The notes under the pieces: model-generated | Database searches by the model: none | The model's input: only the letters and a program-made list of their open reading frames with translations | Told to the model about the DNA's origin: nothing | Translations under genes and position numbers: made by a program | Source: an uncultured Clostridia bacterium | GTDB lineage: Bacteria; Bacillota; Clostridia; Christensenellales; Borkfalkiaceae | Reading direction: 5' to 3' | Length of the DNA: 64,000 bases | Assembly: GCA_944354535.1 (NCBI GenBank) | Contig: CALVPY010000001.1 | Span: 33,381 to 97,380 of the forward strand | In this document: piece by piece, positions 16,568 through 24,893 of the stretch | How the letters are laid out: every line of letters begins with the position of its first letter | Numbering within the stretch: position 1 is the stretch's first letter

Positions 16568-17998
16568 ATGATGAAGGGACAGGCTTTTAATCCGTATCTT
16601 CCGAGCTGGGAGTATATCCCGGACGGCGAACCGCACGTCTTTGACGGCAGAGTGTATGTCTATGGATCGCACGACCGCTTCAACGGCAGCGGGTTCTGCG
16701 TGAACGACTATGTCACATGGTCGGCGCCCGCAGACGATCTGAGCGACTGGCGCTATGAGGGCGTCATCTACAAAAAGTCGGACGACCCCAACTATCGCGA
16801 CAGGGGCAGTATGTATGCGCCCGACGTCTGCCTGGCGCCCGACGGGAAATATTACTTGTATTACGCCTTCGCGCCCGGGGTGACGCGCAAGAGCTGGGCG
16901 ATCCGCTGCGCGGTGTCCGACAGCCCCAAGGGGCCCTTCAAGTATCACGGGGAGGTCGATCTCTTCCCCTGGTCGAAGGAGTATCTTCCCTTCGATCCCG
17001 CCGTCTATGCGGAGGGCGGAAGGGTGTGGCTCTACTATGGCTCCGCCATGTTCTTCCCCGTTCTGGGCGTTTCCAAGAGCAAGGTGAAGGGCGGCGCGGT
17101 CGTTGAGCTCGACCCGCGCGATATGCTCACCGTCCTTGCCCCGCCCAAGCAGACGGTGCCCGTCACGGGCGGCGGCGTAGGGGAGCACGGCTTCTTTGAG
17201 GCCTCTTCCATGCGCAAGATCGGGGAGAAATATTATTTCGTCTATTCGTCGGTGCTCGGGCACGAGCTGTGCTATGCGCTCGGCGACGCGCCCGACGGGC
17301 CTTTCCGATTCGGCGGCACCGTCGTCTCCAACGGCGACGTGGGACTGCATGAAAGACACACGGGGCCGAAGAACGCGAGCAACTACACGGGCAACACGCA
17401 CGGCGGTATGCTGACGATCGGAGACGATCACTACATCTTCTATCACCGCCACACCAACCGCAGCTGCTTCTCGCGGCAGGCGTGCGCCGAAAAGATCGAG
17501 ATCGCGGCGGACGGCTCCATCAAACAGGCCGAAGTCACGAGCTGCGGGCTCAACGGCGGGCCGCTGAAGGGGCAGGGCGAATACGAAGCGCGCATCGCCT
17601 GCAACCTCACGTCGCGCAAAGGGGGCCGATTCCACAAAAAGCCGTTCGGCAAGGACGCAAAGGGCTGCCATCCCTACTTCACGCAGAGCGGCGGCGACCG
17701 CGAGGGGCGGGGCGATCAGTACATCGCCAACTTCACGGACGGCGCCACGGCGGGCTTCAAGTACTTCGCGATCGGATCTTTGAAGCGCATCGGCGTGACG
17801 CTTTCGGGGAACGCCTCGGGCGAGATGATCGTGACGGAGAAGGACGGCGCAGCCGCGGCGAAGATCCCCGTTTCGCCGACCGCCGGGAAGAAGACCTTCT
17901 ACGGGAACTATACGGGGAAGGGCGGCGTGCAGCCTCTCTTCTTTACCTTCCGCGGGAAGGGAACGATCGAACAATTTACCAAGATCATACTCGAATAA
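16568..17998 (+). CDS. Glycoside hydrolase family 43 (beta-xylosidase/arabinosidase type)
   Basis: 476 residues. A five-bladed beta-propeller of GH43 type: the N-terminal YIPDGEPHVFDGRVYVYGSHD (likely base Asp19), the YAPDV segment carrying the pKa-modulating Asp, and the general-acid Glu in GFFEASSMRKIG. The C-terminal 130 residues look like a beta-sandwich accessory domain. No signal peptide is visible, so it should act inside the cell on imported xylo- or arabino-oligosaccharides. A second ATG three bases downstream is an equally good start. Specificity cannot be fixed from sequence. Confidence 0.88.
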   Translation: MMKGQAFNPYLPSWEYIPDGEPHVFDGRVYVYGSHDRFNGSGFCVNDYVTWSAPADDLSDWRYEGVIYKKSDDPNYRDRGSMYAPDVCLAPDGKYYLYYAFAPGVTRKSWAIRCAVSDSPKGPFKYHGEVDLFPWSKEYLPFDPAVYAEGGRVWLYYGSAMFFPVLGVSKSKVKGGAVVELDPRDMLTVLAPPKQTVPVTGGGVGEHGFFEASSMRKIGEKYYFVYSSVLGHELCYALGDAPDGPFRFGGTVVSNGDVGLHERHTGPKNASNYTGNTHGGMLTIGDDHYIFYHRHTNRSCFSRQACAEKIEIAADGSIKQAEVTSCGLNGGPLKGQGEYEARIACNLTSRKGGRFHKKPFGKDAKGCHPYFTQSGGDREGRGDQYIANFTDGATAGFKYFAIGSLKRIGVTLSGNASGEMIVTEKDGAAAAKIPVSPTAGKKTFYGNYTGKGGVQPLFFTFRGKGTIEQFTKIILE

Positions 17999-18015
17999 CG
18001 GAAAATGCCCGATGC

Positions 18016-18071
18016 AAATGCCGGGGCGGCCGGAGCAAGATCCGTCGCCTTTGGCATTTTGCTTCTTTTCG
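18016..18071 (+). terminator. Terminator after GH43
   Basis: AAATGCC pairs with GGCATTT, with internal GGCG/CGCC and CGGA/TCCG pairing, followed by TGCTTCTTTTC. The U-tract is imperfect. Confidence 0.65.
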
Positions 18072-18156
18072 TTCGAAAAAAAGACATTTTGTTATAATTG
18101 CTTTCTCATTTTGCCGTTCATATGGTAAACTGTCGGCAATAGAGGGGCACAACAGG

Positions 18157-18555
18157 ATGGAATTTTTTAAGATCGTCTACAACTACACGTTTGTCATTCA
18201 GCTCTTATCGCTCGATCTTTCGCTGGTCATTGCGTTTTATCCGCTCGAAAAGACGGTCAAGTCCTATCTGTTCGCCCTTCTGCATCTTGCGGGGCTGTTT
18301 GCGTTCAGCACCCTCCTCAACTGGGGGTTGTTCGAACTGACGATGGTCATGGACGGGTTCTCGGGCATCAACTTCCTGCTCGCGTGGCTTGTCATCATCG
18401 CTCTCTATACCGCGCTCAACCGCAAAAATCTGGTGGGATGTGCCATCATGGGCGCGACGCTGTACGTCATCGTCATCGCCATCGGCGATTTCGGGCGCGA
18501 CTTTACGCGGGCGCGGGGGATAACGCTGCGGCCGCGGTCGGGACGGGCGTCGTAG
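18157..18555 (+). pseudogene. 5' fragment of a membrane (sensor-like) protein fused out of frame to xylB remnant
   Basis: An ATG starts a frame whose first about 115 residues form four probable membrane helices with short loops, like the N-terminal membrane region of a histidine kinase. Near base 18504 the sequence switches to xylulokinase-coding DNA read in another frame, giving a nonsense arginine-rich tail (about 18 residues) and a stop at 18555. No kinase or signalling domain is present. An extended -10 box (TGTTATAAT) ends at 18098, so it may still be transcribed. Identity of the parent gene is inference. Confidence 0.6.
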
Positions 18556-19271
18556 GCGAAGGGGGCTGCAACATCTCCCTCGGCACGAGCGGCACGTTGT
18601 TCGTTTCTTCCAAGACGTATTGCGAAGACAAGGTGAATGCCCTGCACTCCTTCTGCCATGCGGACGGGGGCTGGCACCTCATGGGGTGTATCTTATCCGC
18701 GGCAAGCTGCAACAGCTGGTGGGTGAACGGGATCCTGCAGACGGACGATTATAAGACGGAAGAAGCGGGGCTGGAAGAGAAGATGGGGAAGAACGCCGTG
18801 TTTTTCCTGCCTTATCTCATGGGCGAGCGCAGCCCGCACAACGACGTGACGGCGCGCGGGGCGTTCATCGGGATGCGCCCGGATACGACGCGCGGGGAGA
18901 TGACGCTCGCGATGCTCGAAGGGGTGGCGTTCGCGCTTCGGGACTGTTTAGAGGCGGCAAAGAAGAACGGCGTCCAAATTCCGCGCACCAAGCTGTGCGG
19001 CGGCGGCGCAAGGAGCCCGCTGTGGCGGAAGATCATTGCGAACGTGATGGATATGCCCGTGGAGCTGCCGCAGACGGAGCAGGGACCCTCGTACGGCGCG
19101 GCGATGCTCGCGATGGTGGGCTGCGGGGAATACAAGACCGTTGCCGAGGCGGCATCTGCGATCGTGCGCGTCAAGGAGACGGTGCTGCCCGATCCTGAAA
19201 CCTCTGCGGCTTACGAACAAAAGTACCGCCATTTCACCAAACTCTACCCCGCCCTCAAAGGCCTGTTCTGA
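18507..19271 (+). pseudogene. xylB: 3' half of xylulokinase gene (FGGY family), truncated
   Basis: About 254 codons match the C-terminal half of D-xylulose kinase: AGAGDNAAAAVGTGV at the very start, SLGTSGTLFV, LMGERSPHNDVTARGAFIG, and the ATP-site GGGARSPLWRKIIANVM. FGGY kinases are about 500 residues, so the substrate-binding half is missing and there is no start codon or ribosome site at the break. The frame has no internal stop, which points to a recent event or an assembly join. It would not be functional as drawn. Confidence 0.8.
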
Positions 19272-19330
19272 GATCGCCGGGAAGGGCGAAGTGCTCCTGC
19301 ATTTCCCTGTGCGATGCGCATAAAACAACA

Positions 19331-19370
19331 AACGGACGCCCGTTTCCGATCGGCGTCCGTTCTTTTTTGT
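19331..19370 (+). terminator. Terminator after xylB remnant
   Basis: Stem AACGGACGCC/GGCGTCCGTT with an 11-base loop, followed by CTTTTTTG. The minus side is also T-rich, so it may serve the convergent araC-type gene. Confidence 0.85.
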
Positions 19371-19380
19371 TTTCAGACAA

Positions 19381-19420
19381 CGCCCCTGCGGCGGCGATCG
19401 CCGCCGCAGGGGCGTTTTTT
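19381..19420 (+). terminator. Second, stronger terminator hairpin
   Basis: A perfect 15-bp stem (CGCCCCTGCGGCGGC) with loop GATC, followed directly by TTTTTT. Two terminators in tandem insulate the glycan island from upstream. Confidence 0.85.
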
Positions 19421-19446
19421 GGACTTGCGGAGCGTTCTTCTCTATA

Positions 19447-20664
19447 TCAGACGGAGAACTTGACGGCGAACTGCCGCGGCGTGAGCCCGGTATGCTTTTT
19501 GAACATCTGCCCGAAGTGGCTCTGCGAAGAAAAGCCCAGGCGGAAGGCGATCTCCGAGCTCGTCATGTTGGAGTAGATGAACAGCCGCTTTGCCTGATTG
19601 ATCTTCTGGCTCATGATGTAGTCGGTGATCGTCATATTCTCGTTCTTTTTGAAGTGCGTGGAGAGATAGTTGGGGGAGATATTCAAACTGTTTGCAATAT
19701 CGGCGATCGAGATGGGTTCGTGCAGATGCGCGGCGATGTATGCTTTGGTGCGTTCGGTATAAAAGTCGGCATTGACGGGGATGCCCGACATCGATTGCTT
19801 GTAGTCGCGCACGAGTTTGGTAAAGTCGATGCACGCCTGCGTGTAAAGCTGCCACGCCTTGTTTAGGCTGTCCGCCTGCTCGATCTTGGAGATCAGAACG
19901 TCCGAGAGCGCATATGCGAGCTCATACTGTACGCCTGCGTCGATCGCGGCGTTGGTGATGTTGGTGATGCCCGCGATGGACATATTTTTGGAATTGCGCA
20001 GCTCGTCGGGCGAGGTGATACCTGCGCCGCCCCGCATATTCTCCTGCGCGGCATCGACCACCATCTCAAGGTTGCCCGTGCGCACGCAGTCCATCAGCCG
20101 TTTGACGCGTTCGGGCGTGTGATGGCCGCTCAGCTCCTCGCTGTAGGTCAGCCTGATCCTGGTCGCCTCGTTCTGCAGGGCTTCTTCGATCTTTTTGTCG
20201 ATGAAATTTTCGGTAAAGAAGGTCTCGAGCGTGATCTTGACCCCGGTCGCCCGCTCGTATAAAAACAAAATGGCAAGGCAAAACTGCGAAAGCAGGATGG
20301 GCGTGAAAATATCGTATTCGTCGCGGCTGTCATCGAAGCGGTGGTTGACTGTCGTCCCGAGCATGAAGCGCACCGGCCCGAGCAGGATATACCCGCCTCC
20401 CTCCCCGTCCGGGAAGGGCACGACGCCGAAGAAGTACTTCTTGCTGCGCCGAAAGATGGTCGGCTGACCGCTCTTTGCAAGGGCGGATGCCTGTTCCGAG
20501 AGCGAGGCGTCCTTCTCGGCGGCGCGGAAGGGCGCGGGGATATACGGATTTTCCACCATCCGCACCTGTCCCCTTGCGCCGCAGATGCACAGGTCGCAGT
20601 TCAGATTCATCGAAACATACTGCAGCATCGTTTTGTCCGAGATCACCGGATTTTCCTTCATCAT
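19447..20664 (-). CDS. AraC-family transcriptional regulator with N-terminal sensory domain
   Basis: 405 residues. The C-terminal 100 residues are a double helix-turn-helix of AraC type (ISIADIANSLNISPNYLSTHFKK and SSEIAFRLGFSSQSHFGQMFKK). The N-terminal part begins with CDLCICG and contains FRRSKKYFFGVVPF, resembling a PocR-like ligand-sensing domain, though I cannot assign it firmly. It is transcribed divergently from the sugar-import operon 384 bp away and is its probable activator. A dyad overlaps its own predicted transcription start. Cytoplasmic DNA-binding protein. Confidence 0.88.
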   Translation of the reverse strand: MMKENPVISDKTMLQYVSMNLNCDLCICGARGQVRMVENPYIPAPFRAAEKDASLSEQASALAKSGQPTIFRRSKKYFFGVVPFPDGEGGGYILLGPVRFMLGTTVNHRFDDSRDEYDIFTPILLSQFCLAILFLYERATGVKITLETFFTENFIDKKIEEALQNEATRIRLTYSEELSGHHTPERVKRLMDCVRTGNLEMVVDAAQENMRGGAGITSPDELRNSKNMSIAGITNITNAAIDAGVQYELAYALSDVLISKIEQADSLNKAWQLYTQACIDFTKLVRDYKQSMSGIPVNADFYTERTKAYIAAHLHEPISIADIANSLNISPNYLSTHFKKNENMTITDYIMSQKINQAKRLFIYSNMTSSEIAFRLGFSSQSHFGQMFKKHTGLTPRQFAVKFSV

Positions 20665-20692
20665 CTTTTCCCTTTTTCCCTATCATATTGCC

Positions 20693-20709
20693 GTGCCGTA
20701 CTCCGGCAC
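20693..20709. promoter_or_regulatory. Inverted repeat at the araC-type gene start site
   Basis: GTGCCG-TACTC-CGGCAC. It overlaps the predicted +1 of the minus-strand promoter, so it may be an operator or a 5'-end hairpin. Confidence 0.45.
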
Positions 20710-20713
20710 CCAT

Positions 20714-20742
20714 ATTATAGCATATTTGGCAAGATTTGTCAT
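20714..20742 (-). promoter_or_regulatory. Promoter for the AraC-family regulator
   Basis: Minus strand: ATGACA, 17 bp, TATAAT with upstream TG. Leader about 45 nt. Confidence 0.8.
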
Positions 20743-21047
20743 GAAATGGGGGCATATTTCAACAATATGGTAAAAATGATATTTGCGCGGAAGGGCGGGA
20801 ATACAAAGGGGAGATCGGGCGCAAGCTACAAAAAGGCGGCATCGCGGCGCCGTCCGTCGCCGTTTGCGAAAATTCTGAACGCGTTTGGCAGCTGCAAGAT
20901 ACAATATCACAAAAAAAGTTACTTATCAATATAATTTCGGCAAGAATCTCGACAAAAATAGTAGAAACATGATATACCTTGTCGCGAATTTGTAGTATAA
21001 CAACGTCGCAAACGGCAAGCAAACTTAATTTTTGAAAGGAGACGGGA
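20743..21047 (+). promoter_or_regulatory. Probable activator-dependent control region of the sugar-import operon
   Basis: An AT-rich 300-bp stretch with a -10-like TATAAT at 20930-20935 but no acceptable -35 box at 17 bp. A second weak -10 (TATAAC at 20996-21001) also lacks one. Poor -35 boxes suit a promoter that needs the divergent AraC protein (inference). No operator half-sites could be defined. The first gene has a GAAAGGAGA ribosome site. Confidence 0.4.
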
Positions 21048-22574
21048 ATGGCAAAGCAAGCAGTTATGGAGATCAGGGGCATGAACAAGCACTTCGGCCC
21101 CACGGTCGCACTGAAAGATGTCGACCTCGATTTCTATCCGGGCGAGATACGCGGGCTTGTCGGCGAAAACGGCAGCGGCAAGTCCACCGTCACGTCTATC
21201 ATGGCGGGGATGCAGAAGGCGACGAGCGGCGAGATGAAGTACAACGGCGAGCCGTGGAAGCCGCTCTCCATGGCTTGGGCGCAGGAGAAGGGCGTCTGCA
21301 TGATCCTGCAGGAGGCAAATACCGTGGCGGGCTGTACCGTGGCGGAGAACATATTTGCGGGCAGGCTGTCAGAGTTCGGTAAGTTCGGCGTCATCAACAT
21401 GAAGAAGCTCAACGCCGCGGCGCAGGAGCTGCTCGATTCGTTCGGGCTCGGCCGCATCAAGGCGTCCGATCAGATCGCGAACTACACCTTTGAGGACAGA
21501 AAGCTCGTGGAGATCGTGCGCTGCGTTACCGAAGATACCGTCATTCTCGTCGTGGACGAAACGACGACGGCGCTCTCTCTCGACGGCAGGCAGATCCTCT
21601 ACAAGCTCATGCACTCGTTGGCCGACAGGGGCAGGACGGTGGTGTTCATCTCCCACGATATGGACGAGATCCTCGAGCAGTGTACGACGCTCACCGTGCT
21701 GCGCGACGGCAACATCATCGGAACGCTCGACGAGGAGGAGCTCGCGCAGGCGAAGGACGAAGAAAAGCGCGAAAAGCTCGTCGAAAAGATCAGGTTTATG
21801 ATGGTCGGCCGCGACATCGGCAACGCGTATTACCGCGAAGACTACGATACCTCCCATCTCGAGGAAGTCGCCCTCGAATTCAAGGATGTGTCCGTCGGCC
21901 CCATCAAACACTTCAGCTTACAGCTGCACAAGGGCGAGATCCTGGGCTTCGGCGGGCTCTCCGACTGCGGGATGCGCCTGATCGGGCGGGCGGGGTTCGG
22001 TTTGGAACGCCTTGAAGGCGGGCAGGTGGTGCGCGGCGGCAAAGTCATCGACAGCCCTCTGAAGGCGATCCGCAGCGGCATCGGCTACGTCAGCAAGAAC
22101 CGCGATACCGAGGCGCTCATCCTTTCCGCACCCATCGGCTATAACATCGCGCTGCCCTCGTACGACGAACTTTCCCGCTTCTCCTTCATCGATCCCGTCA
22201 AGGAAAACAGGATGGTCACGAACGAGGCCGGGAAGTACGCCGTCAAGTGCAAGACGGTGCGCCAGAACGTGAGCACGCTCTCGGGCGGCAACAAGCAGAA
22301 AGTCTCTTTTGCGAAGTGGACGGCGAAGGACAGCGACGTGCTCATCATGGACTGTCCCACGCGCGGCGTCGATATCGGCGTCAAGCAGTCGATGTACGCC
22401 CTCATCGCTCAGATGAAGCGGGACGGCAAGGCCATCATCCTCATCTCCGAAGAGCTCTCCGAACTCATTGGCATGGCAGATAAGATCATGATCATGAAGG
22501 ACGGCGAAGTGACGGGAGAGTTCATGCGCAGCCCCGACCTGCAGGAGACCGATATCATCGGCAGTATGATCTAA
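21048..22574 (+). CDS. Sugar ABC importer, fused dual ATPase (RbsA/MglA type)
   Basis: 508 residues with two tandem nucleotide-binding domains. NBD1 (about 1-235) has an intact Walker A (GENGSGKST) and catalytic Glu (VVDETTTAL), but its signature is degenerate (NYTFEDRK). NBD2 (about 250-508) lacks a Walker A (GLSDCGMRLIG) yet has a normal signature, LSGGNKQK; its Walker B reads IMDCPTRG, with Cys where the catalytic Glu belongs. So only one composite ATP site, NBD1 Walker motifs plus NBD2 signature, looks competent. It powers import through the two permeases that follow. First gene of the glycan operon. Confidence 0.92.
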   Translation: MAKQAVMEIRGMNKHFGPTVALKDVDLDFYPGEIRGLVGENGSGKSTVTSIMAGMQKATSGEMKYNGEPWKPLSMAWAQEKGVCMILQEANTVAGCTVAENIFAGRLSEFGKFGVINMKKLNAAAQELLDSFGLGRIKASDQIANYTFEDRKLVEIVRCVTEDTVILVVDETTTALSLDGRQILYKLMHSLADRGRTVVFISHDMDEILEQCTTLTVLRDGNIIGTLDEEELAQAKDEEKREKLVEKIRFMMVGRDIGNAYYREDYDTSHLEEVALEFKDVSVGPIKHFSLQLHKGEILGFGGLSDCGMRLIGRAGFGLERLEGGQVVRGGKVIDSPLKAIRSGIGYVSKNRDTEALILSAPIGYNIALPSYDELSRFSFIDPVKENRMVTNEAGKYAVKCKTVRQNVSTLSGGNKQKVSFAKWTAKDSDVLIMDCPTRGVDIGVKQSMYALIAQMKRDGKAIILISEELSELIGMADKIMIMKDGEVTGEFMRSPDLQETDIIGSMI

Positions 22575-22586
22575 GGAGAGCGAATC

Positions 22587-23579
22587 ATGGAAAATACCAA
22601 GCAAGTGAAATCGATGCCCGAATGGCTGAAAAAGGCGCTCGGGTTCGCAAGGGATCACGTCTACGACATCTTTTCCGTTGCCGGGCTCGTGCTGTGCGTC
22701 ATCATCTTCAGCATCACTTCGAACGGCAGGCTGTGGTCATCTTACAACGTGGGTATCGTCATCGAGCAGGTCACGATGTATGTCATCATCTCGCTCGGCG
22801 CGGTATTCGTGTATGCGATGGGCTATATGGATGTCAGCCTCGGCTCGCAGATGGGCGTATATGTGCTGCTGATGATCATGATCGTCAACGCCACCGGCTC
22901 GCTGCTGCTCGCCTTCCTCGTCATCCTTGCGATGGCGCTCGCCTGCGGTGCATTCAACGGCGCCGTCGCGGTGTGGCTCAGGCTGCCGTCCATCGTCACC
23001 TCGCTCTTTCTGATGTTCATCTTCGGCGGCATCCAGTACCTGCTCATCGAGAGCACGGGCAGCAATACCATCAGCACTTCGCTCGACATGGACTTCTTCA
23101 CCGAAACGTGGGTCATGGCGGGGGCGATGGTGCTCGTCGGCGCCATCGTGTTCTACCTCTTCAACTTCACGAAGCTCGGCAAGTACACCAAGGGCATCGG
23201 CGCCAACGAACTCACGACGTCGCAGTGCGGGGTCAACACGACCAAGTGGAAGGTCATCGCCTACATGGTGTTCGGCGTGTGTGTGGCGGTCGGTTCCGTC
23301 TTCCTGCTCGCCCGCACGGGCTCGGGCGGCCGCGGCACGGGGTCGGGCTATGCGATGGACATCATGCTCTGCCTCATCCTCGGCGGAATGCCTCTTTCGG
23401 GCGGCACCCGTTCCAAGGTGCGCTGCGCCGTCATCGGTTCGGTCACCTATGTGCTGCTCTCCAACGGCCTTCTCCTTTCGGGCGTTGAGATGAATCTCGT
23501 CAACCTCGTCAAGGCGATCGTCTTCCTCGTGGTCGTCGTGCTCAGCTGCCGCGACAACAGCGGATACTATCCGAGATGA
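22587..23579 (+). CDS. Sugar ABC importer permease (RbsC/MglC type), first
   Basis: 330 residues with about eight to ten membrane helices. The RbsC-family core GYMDVSLGSQMGVYVLLMI and the coupling region KLGKYTKGIGANELTTSQCGVNTTKWK are seen. It forms the channel with the second permease encoded downstream. It starts 12 bp after the ATPase gene with an AAGGAGAG ribosome site. The C-terminus (GYYPR) is short. Confidence 0.9.
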   Translation: MENTKQVKSMPEWLKKALGFARDHVYDIFSVAGLVLCVIIFSITSNGRLWSSYNVGIVIEQVTMYVIISLGAVFVYAMGYMDVSLGSQMGVYVLLMIMIVNATGSLLLAFLVILAMALACGAFNGAVAVWLRLPSIVTSLFLMFIFGGIQYLLIESTGSNTISTSLDMDFFTETWVMAGAMVLVGAIVFYLFNFTKLGKYTKGIGANELTTSQCGVNTTKWKVIAYMVFGVCVAVGSVFLLARTGSGGRGTGSGYAMDIMLCLILGGMPLSGGTRSKVRCAVIGSVTYVLLSNGLLLSGVEMNLVNLVKAIVFLVVVVLSCRDNSGYYPR

Positions 23580-23644
23580 TTTGGTCTTATCGCCTGTCGG
23601 GCGAAAACATATTAAAAAAATTTATTGATAAGGAGATATTCAAC

Positions 23645-24790
23645 ATGAACAAGTTTGGCAAAAAAGCAGTCGCTCTGACCTGTGCGGTGGCTATGTCCGT
23701 CGGTATCGGCGCCTCCATGACGGCGTGCGCCGAAAGCGGCGGTACGATCAAGATCGGCGTGGGCGTCTATGAGACGACGGGCGCAGCCGCGATCGCGCTC
23801 ACCAACTATCTCGATGCCCTCGAGCCAGAGCTCGGCGTGGAATTTGTGCAGAAGGCGCTCAGCCAGACGGATGAGGCGACCAACCTCTCCGCCGCGCAGG
23901 AGCTCATCTCTTCCGGCTGCCGGGGGCTCATCCTGACGATGGACTCCGCGACCGAGGCGATCCTCGACGAGTGCGAAGAGGCGGGCGTCTATGTCGCGGG
24001 CTATCTCAATTCGTATGATGTGACCTACGATACCGTGAAGACGCATCCCAACTTCCTCGGCACGGCGTGCGACGGCAAGAACGACGGCAGCGCCTGGGGC
24101 GCAAGCGTCGCCGAACGCATGATCGCCGACGGCTACAGGAACATCGGCATCGTCAAGTTCCCCTCCTTTGCCTTCCCCAAACAGGCGTGGATGGATACGG
24201 CATTCCGCGAAGTCGTCGCCGAATGGAACGAAGAAAATCCCGACGACCAGGTCGCGCTGAAGGATACCATCGAGCTCATGTTCGCGCCCCTCGATGCGAC
24301 CTATCTCACGCAGAATTCGGATATCGACGCCATCTTCTCCATCTGCGCCGGCACCGATTTCATCTATCCCACGCTCGTCGCCAATAATAAGACGAACATC
24401 AAGCTCTATACGGCGGGGATGTCCGTCAACGACGATATCCTCAACAACTTCGGCGACAGGGGCAATCAGTGCATCCAGGAGATGGTCTACTGCTCCGTCG
24501 AGTCCGTGCTCTATCCCATCGTGCTCCTCATGAACAAGATCTCCGACAATGTCTTTGCCGATCAGCCCGATGTTGCAGAGCGCCTCGACTGCGGACAGGT
24601 CATCGTTCAGACCTCGGCGGACGTCGATCTCATCAAGACCAATTCGATCTACTATACGGGCGATGCGAGCAAGGCGATGATCAAGCCCTCCGAAGCAAAG
24701 GAACTGCTTGCAGCCAACGGCGGCACCTATGCCAAGCTGAAGGCTGCGATGGAAGGGCTTACCATTGAGGCTCTCCGCGAAAACGCCTGA
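23645..24790 (+). CDS. Sugar-binding lipoprotein of the ABC importer
   Basis: 381 residues from the ATG behind AAGGAG; the open frame upstream lacks a site. A signal peptide ends in a lipobox-like MTAC (Cys27), so the protein is anchored outside the membrane. The body is a periplasmic-binding-protein type I fold (IKIGVGVYETTGAAAIAL; LILTMDSATEAILDECEEAGV). It captures the sugar and delivers it to the two permeases. Tandem order ATPase-permease-binding protein-permease is unusual; a palindrome after this gene may raise its expression. Confidence 0.88.
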   Translation: MNKFGKKAVALTCAVAMSVGIGASMTACAESGGTIKIGVGVYETTGAAAIALTNYLDALEPELGVEFVQKALSQTDEATNLSAAQELISSGCRGLILTMDSATEAILDECEEAGVYVAGYLNSYDVTYDTVKTHPNFLGTACDGKNDGSAWGASVAERMIADGYRNIGIVKFPSFAFPKQAWMDTAFREVVAEWNEENPDDQVALKDTIELMFAPLDATYLTQNSDIDAIFSICAGTDFIYPTLVANNKTNIKLYTAGMSVNDDILNNFGDRGNQCIQEMVYCSVESVLYPIVLLMNKISDNVFADQPDVAERLDCGQVIVQTSADVDLIKTNSIYYTGDASKAMIKPSEAKELLAANGGTYAKLKAAMEGLTIEALRENA

Positions 24791-24840
24791 CCGTTTCCTA
24801 TCCTTGCGGAACCTTCCGCGTTTCCTCTATTTCGCTCCGG

Positions 24841-24866
24841 CCGGCAGGCAGGCGCCTGCCTGCCGG
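24841..24866 (+). repeat. 26-bp perfect palindrome after the binding-protein gene
   Basis: CCGGCAGGCAGGC followed by its exact reverse complement. It lies 50 bp past the binding-protein stop and 28 bp before the next start, with no U-tract. Such hairpins after binding-protein genes commonly stabilise the upstream mRNA segment (known for mal and opp operons). Confidence 0.75.
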
Positions 24867-24893
24867 GGATGAAAAGTTGCAAAAGGTGCTGCC

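Noticed and set aside
18384-18506. A native start for xylB inside the membrane-protein fragment
   Set aside because: The residues in that frame are a His/Arg-rich shadow of the membrane gene and lack the xylulokinase N-terminal half.
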